Assembly (NCBI GenBank): GCA_941918925.1
Contig: OW799235.1
Location: forward strand, 102,813,947 to 102,877,946
Length of the DNA stretch: 64,000 nucleotides
Source of the DNA: Phyto melanocephala
Taxonomy: Eukaryota > Arthropoda > Insecta > Diptera > Rhinophoridae
Direction of reading: 5' to 3'
In this document: positions 48,801-61,621 of the stretch, in pieces
How positions within the stretch are numbered: the stretch's first letter is position 1
How the letters are laid out: each line of letters opens with the position of its first letter
Position numbers and translations under genes: made by a program
Notes under the pieces: model-generated
Database searches by the model: none
Told to the model about the DNA's origin: nothing
What the model saw: only the letters and a program-made list of their open reading frames with translations

Positions 48801-50407
48801 TATTGGACAAATTAAAAAAAAAAAACAATTATCTATTTTATTTAATTTTTTAGTTACCTGTCTGTATAGAAAGCTCTCTACTACCACAGAATATTCCATG
48901 AATTATGCTCATTCACTGAGCGGTGTTTCTTAAAATTTTCCAAATATGTCTTATGTCTTCTTAATATAAATCAAATGTTGTTATCTTTTGAGTCTTTCCC
49001 TCACACCAATAATTAATATACATAAATTAAAATTATTGCTAATTAAATTAATTGGATCCAAATTAAATTACTAATTAGTTACCATTTTCTACGGACTATT
49101 AACAACGATACAATTTCCTATCAAACACAAACATCCATTGTTTAAATCGCTGAAAATCTTCCCATCATACAAGTTTATAATTGTCTTTTCTTTTTGCTGT
49201 CTTAAGTTTGCAAATTCATTCATTTGTTGTGTTAGAAAGTTAAAATTAAATTTTTAAATCTCTCTATCGCGATAATAAACTATTTAAAGTTGCATATTAA
49301 GATGTAAGAAAATAAAATAATAATAATAATAGTAATAATAATGGTAATATGCTGAAATTAACTAAATTCATATTTAACCTGTCATAATTCTACATTATTT
49401 ATTTCTCTTTAATGTATTTACATATGTATGTATGAATGTACATATAATAGTAGGCAAAATATAAAATAAAATAATAAAATACTTCCTTTTATTATGTTTT
49501 TAATACAACATTGTACACTATTGTAGACAACTTATTGTTATTAATGCACATTATCTAATATAAAAATCATCTATTTTAACAACTGCAACTTAACAACCAC
49601 ATCCCCAAAACAGCGATAATCGTATTGTCTTCAAATTCCAATTTTTTCCTACATTCGTTGCTAGAAAAAAATAGCACAGCAAAGTAAAAGATATAATTTT
49701 TCATTTGAAAAGTGTTAAATTGTTATTATTAATTGCAGACTACACCATACAACAACAACATGAGTTTAACATACATACGAGTACAACTTTGTTTATGTAG
49801 CACCAATTGCTGCACAAAATAAATTATACTGAAAGTCATTCGAGTAGGGCTTAGTCTCCTTCCCATTTCATACAAGATTCCTTCTAGGCTATTGTGTTAA
49901 ACAATAGTGTCTCAAAGCAATGAAATAATTGGTGCAAATGGAAATGGTCTGTAGTGTGATTCAGCAACTTCTTTTAACGATATTCCTATAGTTAAAAGAC
50001 GTTAACGAAACTTTTTATCGATTTCGGTATTAAGTAACATACTTTAACAACAGTTTTAATTGTTATTTGTTTAAGTCTCGTCTGTGGGAGTTATGTTAGT
50101 AGTAAATTTACTCAGCCATATTTTGTATAAAAAGGTCACTTTTGTCGAGTATTGCTTATTTATACTTAAATATAAGTTGAAGGATTAAATTTTGGCGAAA
50201 TTTTGTCTTTTATTTTCTAATTTATTTACATATAGTATTAACGCTGTATTAACGCCGTTCAATTATTTTCATTTTGATATAATAACTCTGTTTTGGTCAT
50301 AGCGGTTAACTGTTTTGGTACAGCGGATTCGAAAAGAAAAATAATAAAACTAAAATTTTACTTATGTAAAAAAAGCAAAACGCCTTATTTAATTTCAAAG
50401 TAGATTT
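48801..50407. other. Intronic DNA, nothing recognised
   Basis: AT-rich with short TAA runs (49317-49345). No exon or element supported. Confidence 0.5.
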
Positions 50408-50480
50408 TTATACCCTTCACACAAAAGTGAAAAATGTTTTGTCATTCCGTGTGAAATTTCTACAATTTTCATTTCCGACG
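50408..50480 (+). mobile_element. A-family HINE 5' fragment
   Basis: TATACCCTTCACACAAAAGT followed by TTGTCATTCCGTGTGAAATT and ATTTTCATTTCCGACG. Only the first ~70 bp of an A element remain. Confidence 0.7.
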
Positions 50481-53400
50481 CTTTATTTTTGAATTTTTTT
50501 TTTTGAGTACGAAGTGAAATTGAGTGCCATATCACACTTATGGCAGTCGATTTGTTAAATATGAATTTGTCCTAACATAAACATGCCTTTCTCTATTTGT
50601 AGTTGCAATTGTGCAGTATTTGTTGTTTTTCGTATTCATTCATTGATTTGCACAATCAACAGCACACGAACTGACAACAGGTAACAATTTTTATGTTTTA
50701 CAAGTTTTTTTAGTATTTCACTTATAAAATAGTTAAATAACATATTTGTCGGATATTATTAGCATGATAAAAACCTTACCATTTTCTAAAAGCGTTTAGT
50801 GTTTGTACATAAGTTGATACTGTGCTAGATGCATTTGTAATAGACAGTTAATACTCCTAGTAGGTAGTCTATTATAGCTGACTGTATACGAATAGAGCAA
50901 TGTAAACAAAAATAAAAACAATTTAAATAAACAATTCAAAATAAATTGCAAAATCAACAAATATGCCAAAGAGCTTAAAATTTTACATTTATTTCGAGGT
51001 GGTTTATTATAAGGATGCAACTCAGAAAAATAAATGAATGAGTTACTGAGTGAATAAATGAATGAATATTTCGTACGGATTATTACAGAGGCTAAGAGTG
51101 ATCAAATAAACATTCGTAGATCCATTCACTAACATTTATAGTTTATAGTTTTAGTTCATGTATTTTTGTTAGCACCGTTGTCTGTATTGGTGTTTGATAT
51201 CTTAAGGATTTAGTTCAATATTTTTGCCAAATAGCAACCAGTGTTGCCAGCACACAAACATATTTTATTTCTTTTAACAATTATCTTACTATAGAATATC
51301 TTCAATAAGTTTCTTATTTGTAGGAACTGTTTTAACTAACCACTATTAATTGAATAATGCCTTTGTTCTTTATGTATGCCAAATCCTTATTAAAGTTTTA
51401 ATAAAAACAAAGAGAAATATGAAGTCCTTTATTGAGATAATTCTGTTTTTATGAAGAAAAGCAATTATAAACATTGTGTTTTTGTGTTTTTGGTATCTGG
51501 AAAATAAATGAAAATTAAAACAATGCCAGTCTTTTCTATTTAGTGAAGCTTTTTGAGAATTTATTTCCTGTTATAGGAAATTTAAAGGCATTCGAGTTCA
51601 GCTTTCCGCGTGGAATTAAATTGTTCGGAAATGTCGTGGCATTGTTGTTATAAACATGATCACTGCTTTAACAATTCCGAACAATAATATTTCACTCTGA
51701 ATAAAGAACATGCACAAAATGTTTTTTTTTATTTATTTTTGGATATTGTTAATTTTTATTTCAATTTCCTTTTATATTATGGAATTACATTTTTGTTTGT
51801 GATGGTGAAAGTAAAAACTGAAAGAGTAGATATTTTTTTTTTTTATAAATTTATTGAAAATTTCTGAAAAATTCTCTCTTTCATAAAACTATTTATAATC
51901 GATTTTTGTTAACCCTAAATAGGCAACACTGTACAACAGTATACTCATATCGCTGTGTCTATCACTGCCTCTATTCATTGTAATCTTTTGTTTGTACGTC
52001 TATAGCTGCTGTTACTAGTTGCGTCTTTTATCTTAACTGTTGCTGCTGTTACCATGTTTGCAATAACGCTGGCAACGACGACAACTCTGTGTGTGGTTGG
52101 CTAATAAAGCTTAACATCTAACAAATTATTATGGTTTATAGATGACTTAAGCTCAAAAAAAAAATTTATATGATCGCACAAATAAAATAGTTATTACACG
52201 TAGCAGTTGAAAAGAAACAAAAAAAAATTAACTAACGATTTAGGATTTCAACTAACTATTGTTTAATCGAACGTGGCTTCAAGATTAATTACTTTAAGTC
52301 CCAAAATATATAAAATAAAATCCTTATCGCTTATTATCAGCTATTGCCAATATTTGCAAACGAAATGGGGAAATTGAAAAGTGCAGCAGTGAGTTGGCAG
52401 AAATATGATAAATTTTATTGCCGGCAGAGATGAAACTTAACGAGTGGGGAGGGAAAAAGTTATGAAAGACACCTGCCATTCGTATGCACATATCTTTAAC
52501 TAGTTGATGTGATAAAAAATATCATTTTATACAATATTTTGTTATTTAATTCAAAAAATATAAAAATAAAAGCTCAAATAGAATTGCGTCTGCAAAAGCA
52601 AAATTCGGTCCATAATAAAATCGATGGATTCACTTACTTGTTTGAACGATAATGGTATCGTTAAAAATAGTAAACAATTTAATCGATTTTGGTGTTTAGT
52701 AAAGTATTTTAGCAAAAGTTGTTATTAAATCTTATACTCGAAACCATTTAATTAATTTTCATCTATTACGCGGCTATTTATGGGAGTTATATTAGTGGTG
52801 AATTTAATTTGGTACTTTCTTGATAAAGATGGTTTTTAAGCGAATCGCTAGTAAATGTCGACAAATTTAACGATTGTCGGATCGTTACAAATTACTGAAT
52901 TATAACATTATTAATTGAGTCAGTCTCTTTAAAAAAGAGTATGATATAATACGCCGTAAGATTAAAATTAATTCTATATCGCGACTGAATTATGCGGTGA
53001 ATTTTACGTTATGTCGAAATTCTGTTTGACCAATAAACGTGGAAATTATTTAGGATAAAAAAAACTTTCATAAATATATTAAAAAACATTTTGTATAAAC
53101 TAAAATATGTGCAGTAAAAATTTAACCTCAGAGTTATGACCTCAAAAAGCCGCAATTAGTATGTATGCCATTTATTTATCTGTTCTAAATCATGCTTGAA
53201 AAGGTGACAAAGAGGGTACTCTTTGCAACTAGCTGTTAAAGGAAAGCTTAATAGAAAACAATGGAGATAAAATAACGAGATTAATCGAAAAATGGCTAAA
53301 ATGGCATTACTTTTGAACAATTATACAACCAAAAAAAGTTTTGCATTTTTGCAAGCAACTTTACTGCATGCAATTATGTCATGACACTTTGCTAGCGTAT

Positions 53401-54468
53401 CAAGCTGCTAGCAAAATATTTGGAGAGGAAGAAGGGATAAACAAAAAACAAGTTTTCTGTTTTTGGTGATTTTTCCTTTATTCCTCTTTATCCTCATTTG
53501 TGTTCTTTGTATTATGTTTGATTTTTTTTTTTTTTGAAGTGACAAGTGCTTTTTAAAAGAAATTAAAAACGCAAAATCTACCAAAAAAATATAAATGTTT
53601 TTCTTTTCTAGAAGTTCAAATATTTATAAGAATAAAAGATTTAATGGAAAAACAATTTGTATTACCAATATTTAGATTTGTATTCAATACTTTTATATTT
53701 GTACAAAGCTGCCTTTACATCATCAAATTTCTCATCTGAATTTAGTTACTAAATATTAGTTTAAAGCTTTCCTAGTATCTAAAAATGATAGAATAATATT
53801 AAAGTTAACTTAAATATACTTAGGGGAAGCTAATATAAATTAAGATATTCATAGATTTAATGTCTGGACGTGAATAAGTTGTTAAGCTCAGATGAAAATT
53901 CACATAGTGTAAAGGTAAAATTAATATGAGTAAACAAATAAAGAAGATAAAGCGTTGATGAGGCGCTATTTGAGTTTGCTTTAAACATTTTGTATGAAGT
54001 CGAAAATTTTTCACAGATAGACAACGCTTTGGGCGCCTATTTAAATTGGCTGTTAGTTACAAAAAAGGACCTTTAAAAAAACTGCGTGTTTTATTTTCTA
54101 TGCTGAGTATAGTCGTTACTACAATTTGCAAAAGTATAAAATTTGTAGCTTGTTTATGCGCTCGTACAAATAAAAGTAGTACGAAAATAATTTTTTTTTT
54201 TTTTGATTGTTTTATAGTTTGTTTTATACAAAATTTTGTCTATATCCCAATAGGACTTAAATAAGTACTTACAAATAGGAAATTAAATAAGTACTTACCA
54301 CCCTCGCTTACAAATAGGCACTCATTTAAGTACTTTTTACGGTCGCTTATAAAAGGTTACTTAAATAAGGACTTACTTTTATAGCATTAAATAAGCACTT
54401 GATTTGAATAACCTAAATAATCCATTAATATTCGTTTTGTTTGTCTAAAGGACGAAAATTCGGTTTTA
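50481..54468. other. Intronic DNA, nothing recognised
   Basis: AT-rich. CAGTGTTGCC at 51239 and GGCAACACTG at 51932 are inverted and 0.7 kb apart, but their 8-bp flanks do not match. GAATGAATGAAT microrepeats occur near 51055. Confidence 0.45.
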
Positions 54469-54471
54469 TTA

Positions 54472-55010
54472 AGGCTGTGGCACAATGAATCCGTCGTCCG
54501 TCAAACTTTAACTTTTTCAACTGACAACTAAGTTAAAATACATGTTTTCTTATTAGTGTTGTCACATTCAGTACGTCTCCGTCAACGCAAAGTACGAAAG
54601 TTGACCAACTTTTAACTTTTGACGTACGTCAAGTACTTTGACAACTACCATATGGTTGTGCGCAAAAAGCGAAGTCAGCCGGCTTTACAGCAGCCGCCGT
54701 ACTTTTTTGTGATGCATGAGCCGCCACAGAAGCATGCAGTTTTTTTCGGTTCAAAACTCTTTTTTTATATATCGATTGTATGAATTTGAAGCAAAATTTA
54801 CATTTTCTTAAAAAAATATTATTTTGTTTTATTATTTTTTTGTTATTGTAAAAATAAATAAAAAAAATTTTATAAATATTATCGGCCTTCAGCCGACTTC
54901 AGTTCAGTCAACACAAAGTACTGACTGTACCAACCCCTCTCCGTCAATACGTTGATGTCAGTTGAAAAAGTTGAAGTTTGACGGACGACGGATTCATTGT
55001 GCCACAGCCT
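54472..55010. mobile_element. PIF/Harbinger-type MITE 2 (long TIR)
   Basis: A 539-bp element has about 55-bp terminal inverted repeats that differ at one position, starting AGGCTGTGGCACAATGAATC. TTA is duplicated at both edges (54469-54471 and 55011-55013). The interior is unusually rich in GTACG and CCG words for the region (54590-54740) and then T-rich. No coding capacity. The near-identity of the two ends suggests fairly recent activity. Confidence 0.9.
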
Positions 55011-55148
55011 TTACTTTGCGATACGTTAATTTGAAATTTAAAAGTTAGTAAAGATCTATAAGTCATCACTTTGTTAATTAAATGCTTTGCCGCTGTTGTC
55101 AAAATCTTTATTACTTATACCCTAAGCGTGTTAAACTAAATGAGAATT

Positions 55149-55917
55149 AACAAGTAACAGTGCTATATTCGGCCATGCCGAATCTTATATACCCTTCACA
55201 ACGTGTAGTCATGCAATAACAATTGTTTGTATCACCATTCATCTCATATAAAATACGTGCATACGTACACGTTAGAATAAATGTGGCATCGAATCCCAGC
55301 TGAGCCAAAAAAATTTTATTTTATTTTATTTAATATATTATTTATATTTCCTTATTTTTTTTTAATTTTTTTAAAAAAATTTTTTAGAAAAATGTTTAAA
55401 AAATTTTTATAAATTTTTTTTTAAACTTTTTAAAAAAATTTTTTAAATTTTTTTTTAATTTTTTTTTTTTTTAGTTTTTTTTATTATTTTTTTTTTTCTT
55501 ATTTTTAATATTATTTTTTTTTGTAATTTTTTTTGTTTGGTATGTTTTTAACATGTTTGTATGTATGTATGTTGTTGTTGTAATTGTATAAAAAACGAGG
55601 TGGTCGTGGTTTTTTGCTCATATCTCAGAAAGTTATGGGGCGATTGTGCTGAATTTCAATAGCGATTCCTTCCAGGATATTTCCAAGAGATTGATACCAT
55701 ATACAGATCTGAGGAACATATAGTTGCTTCTAAAAGTTGATTTCAACCAACACACGGACAGACGGGCAGACGGACAGACGGTCAGAGCTTAATCGACTCC
55801 TCTATTCATAAGCTTTCAGAAAATATATACCTTATGGGGTCGGAAATGAAAATTGTAGAAATTACAAACGGAATGACAAAGCTATATATACCCTTGTGCA
55901 CCACAGGTGAAGGGTAT
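55149..55917 (-). mobile_element. A-family HINE, copy A8
   Basis: Minus strand: TATACCC...GGGTATATATAG start, CGACCCCATAAGGTATATAT, a GTCTGTCCGTCTGCCC tract at 55750-55785, TCGAATCCCAGCTG box, and 3' hairpin ATTCGGCATGGCCGAAT before TTACTTGTT. The promoter-distal half is T-rich on the plus strand. Confidence 0.8.
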
Positions 55918-57823
55918 AAAAAAAATGTATGGTTTTGAATGGCTTCTAGCAAATTTCGCAATAAGAAATTGTATTGTGTGTGTATCTAAGCAAATGTCTA
56001 AAAATAAGTATGTACTTACGTATGTATGTATCACATTATAAATCAGGTCATTACTAAAACACTTCTTGGTAAGACAGACGATATGTAATAGTCATTGAAA
56101 AGTATGTTGGTAGGTAAGAGCAATGATGATGAAACCGCAGTTGGTTTCAAAATTAGAGTCGACAAAAAACTTACACTTTCATATTATTCATTAAATCATC
56201 GTAAACGAAAAATTTAAAAAAAAGGAAACTCAGCCACCGATAAATATAAGGAAGCAAATAATATTTGTTGCCACTAGGTTGTTGAATCTTATAAAACATT
56301 AACAGATTTTATATGAACACAAATTTAGTTCATTTTGCTATAAGATAGCACAACAATATACATATGTATTTTTAATAATTTTTAAAAATGTTTGAGCACA
56401 TATCACTTAAAGTTAGTGACGAGAGCTTAGGCGAAATTCCTTACAAGAATAACTCCATCAAAGTTAAAATTTTGCGCATGACACTATACAGGCGCCATCT
56501 GCTGTGAGTTTACGACAACATAAATACTAAAAAGCTTTTAATACAAAAAGAACCATAATAAAAAACCTAAAACATTTCCAAGGAAATACCTAACTATTAG
56601 TAAGAACTAACAACAAACAAGTAAAAATAATTTATTGTCTAAATTTAGTTAGTGAGAAAAGTAGTGTAAGTATAAGGAAATATTTAAATTTAAAAAATTA
56701 AAAAAAATTGTTTTAAAAATAGTTTGAAAAAGTTTTTCTTTTACCGCAGTGAAATTTAAATTCTTCGGGGTGACAATTAAATCAAAACAACTAATACTTT
56801 TGCTTAAGTTATAAAGTATCAAGCAAATTCGTACATACTTAAAATTATATATACATATTTATATATATATATATACTTATATATATATACGTATGTTTTG
56901 CAAAAGTTGTACTTTTATGTTAAATGTATGTATGTTTATCGGATATTTTTTTATATTATTTATTAAATTTTGTTCAAGTAAAAGTGAAGTTTGTACATAT
57001 TATTTAGTTTTTTTATTTAAAGTAAAGCATTACTCTTGACCTAAGTCAATTATAAAATTCTATTTCTAAAATCAATACGACGTTTTATTAACATGACCAT
57101 ACATAAACACATTTATTTAAATTTCGTTTTTGGTTTTCTGTTCATGTTTATGAAGTAATTTTTCCCTTTTTTTTCGAGTAATTTATTATAGCTGTCAATT
57201 ATTTTACATGCAACAAATGTGTTGCTTATACGTGCATATCTACATACATATTTATAAACTTAAAATATTGTATCAAATAATTGTTCCACCCTCTCCACCA
57301 TTATGACATCATTTAAGGTGTTGGTATTGAGTGTTTGTTGTTCTTTTTTGTAGGCTGGGGCCATTGTCTGTTGGAGTTTTCCTTCATTATTTGTTCTACA
57401 TAAATACATGTGGTTGGTGTTAGGCTAAAACGAAAATAAAAAACAAAAAAAAAAAAGAAACAGCACTTGTTCTCTTTATTACATATACATTTTCAAAAAT
57501 TTTCAATTTATTAGCTTTTTGTTTAGTTCAATGTGTCTAGCAAATTATAAGACGATCAATAAATGTCCTCAATTTAACATATTCTTTATACTGGCACAAA
57601 ACGGCTGTCGTACATACATACTGTAATATTTGCACGTTTTATAGGTACACAAATATTTATTTAGTTTTTTCTCAATAATAGTTTAACGTAAATAGTCTAT
57701 TGTTTTTAACGAGTTTTTTTTACAAATTGCTTTTAAAACTAGAGTAATATGAATAATTAAATATGTTACTTAATACAAAATATATTGAACATGCTTATGT
57801 ATGTACACAGGCTGATAAAAAAG
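55918..57823. other. Intronic DNA, nothing recognised
   Basis: AT-rich with TATATA repeats near 56850-56890. GGCGCCATCTGCTG at 56491 is an isolated GC-richer word in no recognised element. Confidence 0.45.
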
Positions 57824-58489
57824 AACAAGTAAGAGTGCTATATTCGGCCGTGCCGAATCTTATATACCCTTCACAACGTGTAGTCATGCAATAACGATTT
57901 TTTTATATCACCATTCATCTCATATGAAATACGTACATACATATGTATGTATATAAAAACATTTCATTGCAAAATTATAAATTGAGTTAACGTATGTATG
58001 TTTAAAAAATAAAATAAGAATAAAAAAATATAAAAAAATAAAAAAAATATTAAAAATAAAAATACATATAAAAAATAAATAAAAAACAAAAAAAAATTTT
58101 AGCTCAGCTGGGATTCGATGCCACGTTTACTCTGACCAGTATACCACGTTTGTATGCATGTATGTTGTTGTTGTGAAAAAAACGATGGGTGGTTTTTTCC
58201 TCATATCTCAGTTGTTTATGTTTCGATTTTTTTAATTTTCAATACCGATCTGCTCCCGAATATTTCTGATACTTAATATCACGGGTCCAGGCCTTGTCGG
58301 GGGACTATAAAAAGTTAATTTTAACATACACAAGCAAACGAACAGACTGACAATGCTTAATCGACTCCCCTATTCATAAGCTTTTAGAAAATATATACTT
58401 TTCGGTGTCGAAAATGAAAATTGTAGAACTTTCACACGGAATGACAAACCTATATATACTTTTTTTTTACTTTTATGTGAAGGGTATAA
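57824..58489 (-). mobile_element. A-family HINE, copy A9
   Basis: Carries the perfect hairpin ATTCGGCCGTGCCGAAT at its left (3') end next to AACAAGTAAG, then AACGTGTAGTCATGCAATAA, an A-rich middle, CAGCTGGGATTCGATGCCAC and CCCCTATTCATAAGCTTTTA. It ends GTGAAGGGTATA. The (GTCY) part is decayed. Confidence 0.8.
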
Positions 58490-58629
58490 TAATAATATTA
58501 ATTTTTACATTCAAACTTATCTTTTGTATTGGTAGTTCACTAATTTTGGGAAAATTATTAATAAATATCATTTCAAAAGGTAAAATATGTCACAATGAGG
58601 CAGGATCGAATCACCTTCAAAATTACTAA

Positions 58630-58894
58630 AGCCTGTTGTACATGAAATGTAAAAACCCACATACGCATGTGGCTGAGACGTAATTTTGACATCATCATAA
58701 AGCATAAATGTATCCGCTTCGGCCACATGTGTTTCATTTGCATTTGGGACTAAAATACATTTCGTGAAATATAAAAATCTTACCGCATGCAACCCCTACG
58801 ACTATTTTAAAAGATTTAACCAAAGTGCTAAACATTTTAGTGACGTCAGACCCACATGTGCATGTGGCCTTTTACATTTCGTGTACTATAGGTT
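58630..58894. mobile_element. PIF/Harbinger-like MITE 3
   Basis: The left side (AGCCTGTTGTACATGAAATG then TAAAAACCCACATACGCATG) and the inverted right side (AACCTATAGTACACGAAATG then TAAAAGGCCACATGCACATG) give imperfect inverted repeats of about 50 bp. TAA flanks both ends (58627-58629 and 58895-58897), consistent with a TWA target. The CACATGTG palindrome occurs repeatedly. No coding content. Confidence 0.65.
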
Positions 58895-59168
58895 TAAGCC
58901 TTTTCTAAGTGGTCATAGCAGACAAAACCGCACGATAAATGCAATAACGTTATAACTCAAAACTTTACAAAATTAGTTTTTCCATAGATTGATTTCTAAT
59001 GTTTATACATCTCTATAACTCTACATAAATATTAAATATTTTTTTCCCGTCACTAACTTTTTTGACTTTTTATTACGAATTGCATTGCTTTTAGTTGCTC
59101 AAGAACTAAAATTTTTTTTTCGTTTCACATACGCCTCATTAAACATCATACTGTACCTATGTACGTAT

Positions 59169-59905
59169 TAGGGTAATCGGTTATTCGACATTTTTAAGAA
59201 ACCGATTTTCAAATAGTTTGAAATTAAAAAAAAAAACCGGTTGCTCTTTCAAAAATTTAGAAAAAACCGGTTAACCGGTGGAATACATAAATTATAATTT
59301 TTTTCTTATACCCATGACAGAGATACATACATAGGTATAAACTAGTTTGTTCTGTGGTTTAACTTTGTAGGAAAGTTGTAATAATGTCCGTTTGTATGCC
59401 AAACTATTTTAGTATACAAGTCATATGTTAAGTACAAGTCGCTAGATTTCGTAGAAGCAAAATATTATGAAATTCGAAAATGAGATCAAAAAGTATTGCA
59501 AAGTACAATAATTTGGTCAAAAAACTTAACTGAACAGCTGATTATCACAGCAAATTATAAGGCAACAATGTATAAAATACCTGCTCTCCATTTAAAAGAA
59601 ATAATTTTTAACCTAATTATTTTTCTTATTATACATTTGTTTTTCAAACACCAAATAAATTTCTTACAATATTATGAAGGAGTATTTAATAAATTTTCTG
59701 ATTTTTGGAAATTTTTTGAGTAATAAATATTATATGGTACATTGGGTTACAAAGATAAATTAACATAAAACTAAAAATTAAAAAACAAGCTTCTGTGAAA
59801 CCGGTGTATTCGACATTTGAAAAATTAATATTTGGAAAAAACTGCCAGTTGAAAGAGTAAAAAACCGGGTTTTCCACCGGTTGTAAAACCGAATCGATCA
59901 CCCTA
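59169..59905. mobile_element. hAT-type MITE, copy 2 (inverted)
   Basis: Termini TAGGGTAATCGG and CGATCACCCTA are flanked by GTACGTAT (59161-59168) and GTACATAT (59906-59913), an 8-bp duplication with one mismatch. Internal AACCGG boxes match copy 1 at 14111, but in reverse orientation. It ends 85 bp before exon 2. Confidence 0.85.
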
Positions 59906-59990
59906 GTACATATATAAAAAAAATTTTATGTAATGTGTAAATTCTTGTAAATTAATAAACAAATTTTTATCTCTTTTTTATTCTTTGCAG

Positions 59991-60935
59991 AACAACACAA
60001 ATTCCTCAACGAACGTAGAACATACCCCAGCCAAAGTATCGAAAATTTCAAACAACGAAAATACTGAAAACATACGAGATTTAAACGAAATTTTAGTAGT
60101 CAATCATACACCCACAACCATAACTCCCGTTGCTGTTCAAAAATCGAAAAATTTAGCAACAATTCATAACAGCAATGAAGTCATGTCAACAATACCAACT
60201 AATCAAACAGCACCAATTGCACGTGAAGAAGATGCCGAAGAAGAAGATGAAGAAACGGTTGAGGAGCATAGGCAGATACATGAAATAGAATCAAAAGATT
60301 TCAAAGAAGAATATCAGCAACAACAACAATACCAAGTAAACAATGAAATTGTAGTGCGTTGCGGTGGCAGTGGTAGTAGTAAATCATCGCGTGTACGTAA
60401 TTATTTGAAAAAATGTAAAGATCGCTGGTTGGCAGTTGGTTTGCATAATCAATTGCAAGAATGCAATAATAAAGATCATGATCCAAAATCAACAATGTCT
60501 ACAATAAATGAGTTAGATGTCAGTCAAGACTTGAGGCCAACAGCAACAACATTATCCACAATTGTAACGGTAATTTCAAACAATAGGTCAACGTCTATGG
60601 GTGGTGCTGGTGAGACCACTAAATGTGCCCTTAGGAATGTAAAAGAAATAGAGGACGAAAATAATGTTGATGACGATGATGAAGAATCGTATAGAGATAT
60701 TGATTTTGGCTTAGGTTCAGAATTTTCTAAAACAGCTGGAAAAGAAGAAACATACAGTCGTAATACTGCAATAACATCAACATACGAAAATGATGTTTGC
60801 AATTCTGCACAATTGGAAACACGACAGGAAAATGAACATTTGAAGTCATTGGCCCATCAACAAGAGCATGACCACGACAACAATGATGATGCTGATGGAA
60901 ACAATGTAGAACAATTAATAGATTCTACACAAATG
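59991..60935 (+). CDS. Second recognised coding exon of the host gene
   Basis: A 945-bp exon (315 codons, residues 48-362 of the joined product) lies between acceptor TTCTTTGCAG and donor AAATG|GTAAGT, phase 0 at both ends. It is hydrophilic and mostly low complexity: Asn/Thr-rich start, acidic tract at about 126-155 (EEDAEEEDEETVEE and on), and poly-Gln at 156-160. A basic patch follows at about 181-205 (RVRNYLKKCKDRWLAVGLHN), the part most likely to be conserved. A second acidic tract sits at 266-281 and a His/Asp/Asn stretch at 336-349. Probably a disordered linker. The open frame continues 20 codons past the donor to a stop at 60993, so intron retention would give a short C-terminal variant. 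Not recognised. Confidence 0.82.
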
Positions 60936-61074
60936 GTAAGTTTTAAACTATTTACTTGTTGTATAAAAAACAAACTTGTTACTTTGTCGTCTTAAGACCT
61001 TCCTTATATCTATGCTTTCATTTAATTTTTTTTTTGTTCTTTCCTTTAACGATTATCATATCACTGTGTTTTAG
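60936..61074 (+). other. Intron 2 (139 bp)
   Basis: Short fly-type intron, GTAAGT at the 5' end and GTGTTTTAG at the 3' end, with a T-rich tract at 61021-61045. Confidence 0.85.
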
Positions 61075-61281
61075 GAGTCTCATATTGCAGCTCTGATTGA
61101 CAGGCATCTTGCATGCATTTATCCCATCTTTACTCAAACAACACGTGCAGTTTTAATACGTGAGGCACGTGACGTGCTCGTGAATATCTATCACGGTTGT
61201 TTGACAACATTTGAACGGCAATTTCTATGTAAATTTGCAGAAATCGCTGTTACGCTAAAGGAACGTCATCGTGTTGGTGAG
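61075..61281 (+). CDS. Third recognised coding exon of the host gene
   Basis: A 207-bp exon (69 codons, residues 363-431) is followed by donor GAG|GTGAGT, with phase 0 at both ends. The peptide contains LIDRHLACIYPIFTQTTRAV, LIREARDVLVNIYHG and FERQFLCKFAEIAVTLKERH. It is a regular mix of charged and hydrophobic residues suggesting packed alpha helices. GC content is well above the surroundings, as expected of constrained coding DNA. No known domain is recognised. The next exon is not seen before 64000, so the gene continues rightward beyond the window. Confidence 0.88.
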
Positions 61282-61621
61282 GTGAGTGCATTGTTGCATA
61301 AAGAATTTACAAAAACTTTTAAGTACAATTTGCCACACAAAACCATTAACTAAATGAAAATAATATCTAAAACTATTTAAGAGATTCCCTTAAGACTCGT
61401 TTTATAAGAAATTAAGTCATTTGGAGTATTTTTTTTTTTTTTAAACTATCTGGGAGATTTGATACTGAAGTATGCAAAAATATTTAAATTTGTTTTTTTT
61501 TTAAGAAGATATAAATGCTTCTGCATATTTTTTCTTAATTTGTCACTCGCAGAAAATGATTCTGTGGAAGTAAGTTTTAAAAAACAAAACTATTTCAACT
61601 TTAACGAGTACTTCTTATTGT
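61282..61621. other. Start of intron 3, nothing recognised
   Basis: AT-rich sequence after the GTGAGT donor. Confidence 0.5.

Larger units (their letters stand above)
24213..59990 (+). other. Intron 1 of the host gene (about 35.8 kb)
   Basis: Bounded by GTAAGT at 24213 and a T-rich tract plus TTTGCAG at 59990. Both flanking exons are phase 0. The intron is mostly repeats, listed separately. No additional phase-compatible exon was found inside, though unread short or alternative exons cannot be excluded. Confidence 0.6.

Noticed and set aside
51239..51932. CAGTGTTGCC and GGCAACACTG as possible ends of a 0.7-kb hAT-like element
   Set aside because: The 8-bp flanks do not match and the inverted similarity stops after about 10 bp. 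The same word also occurs alone at 21339 and 33402.
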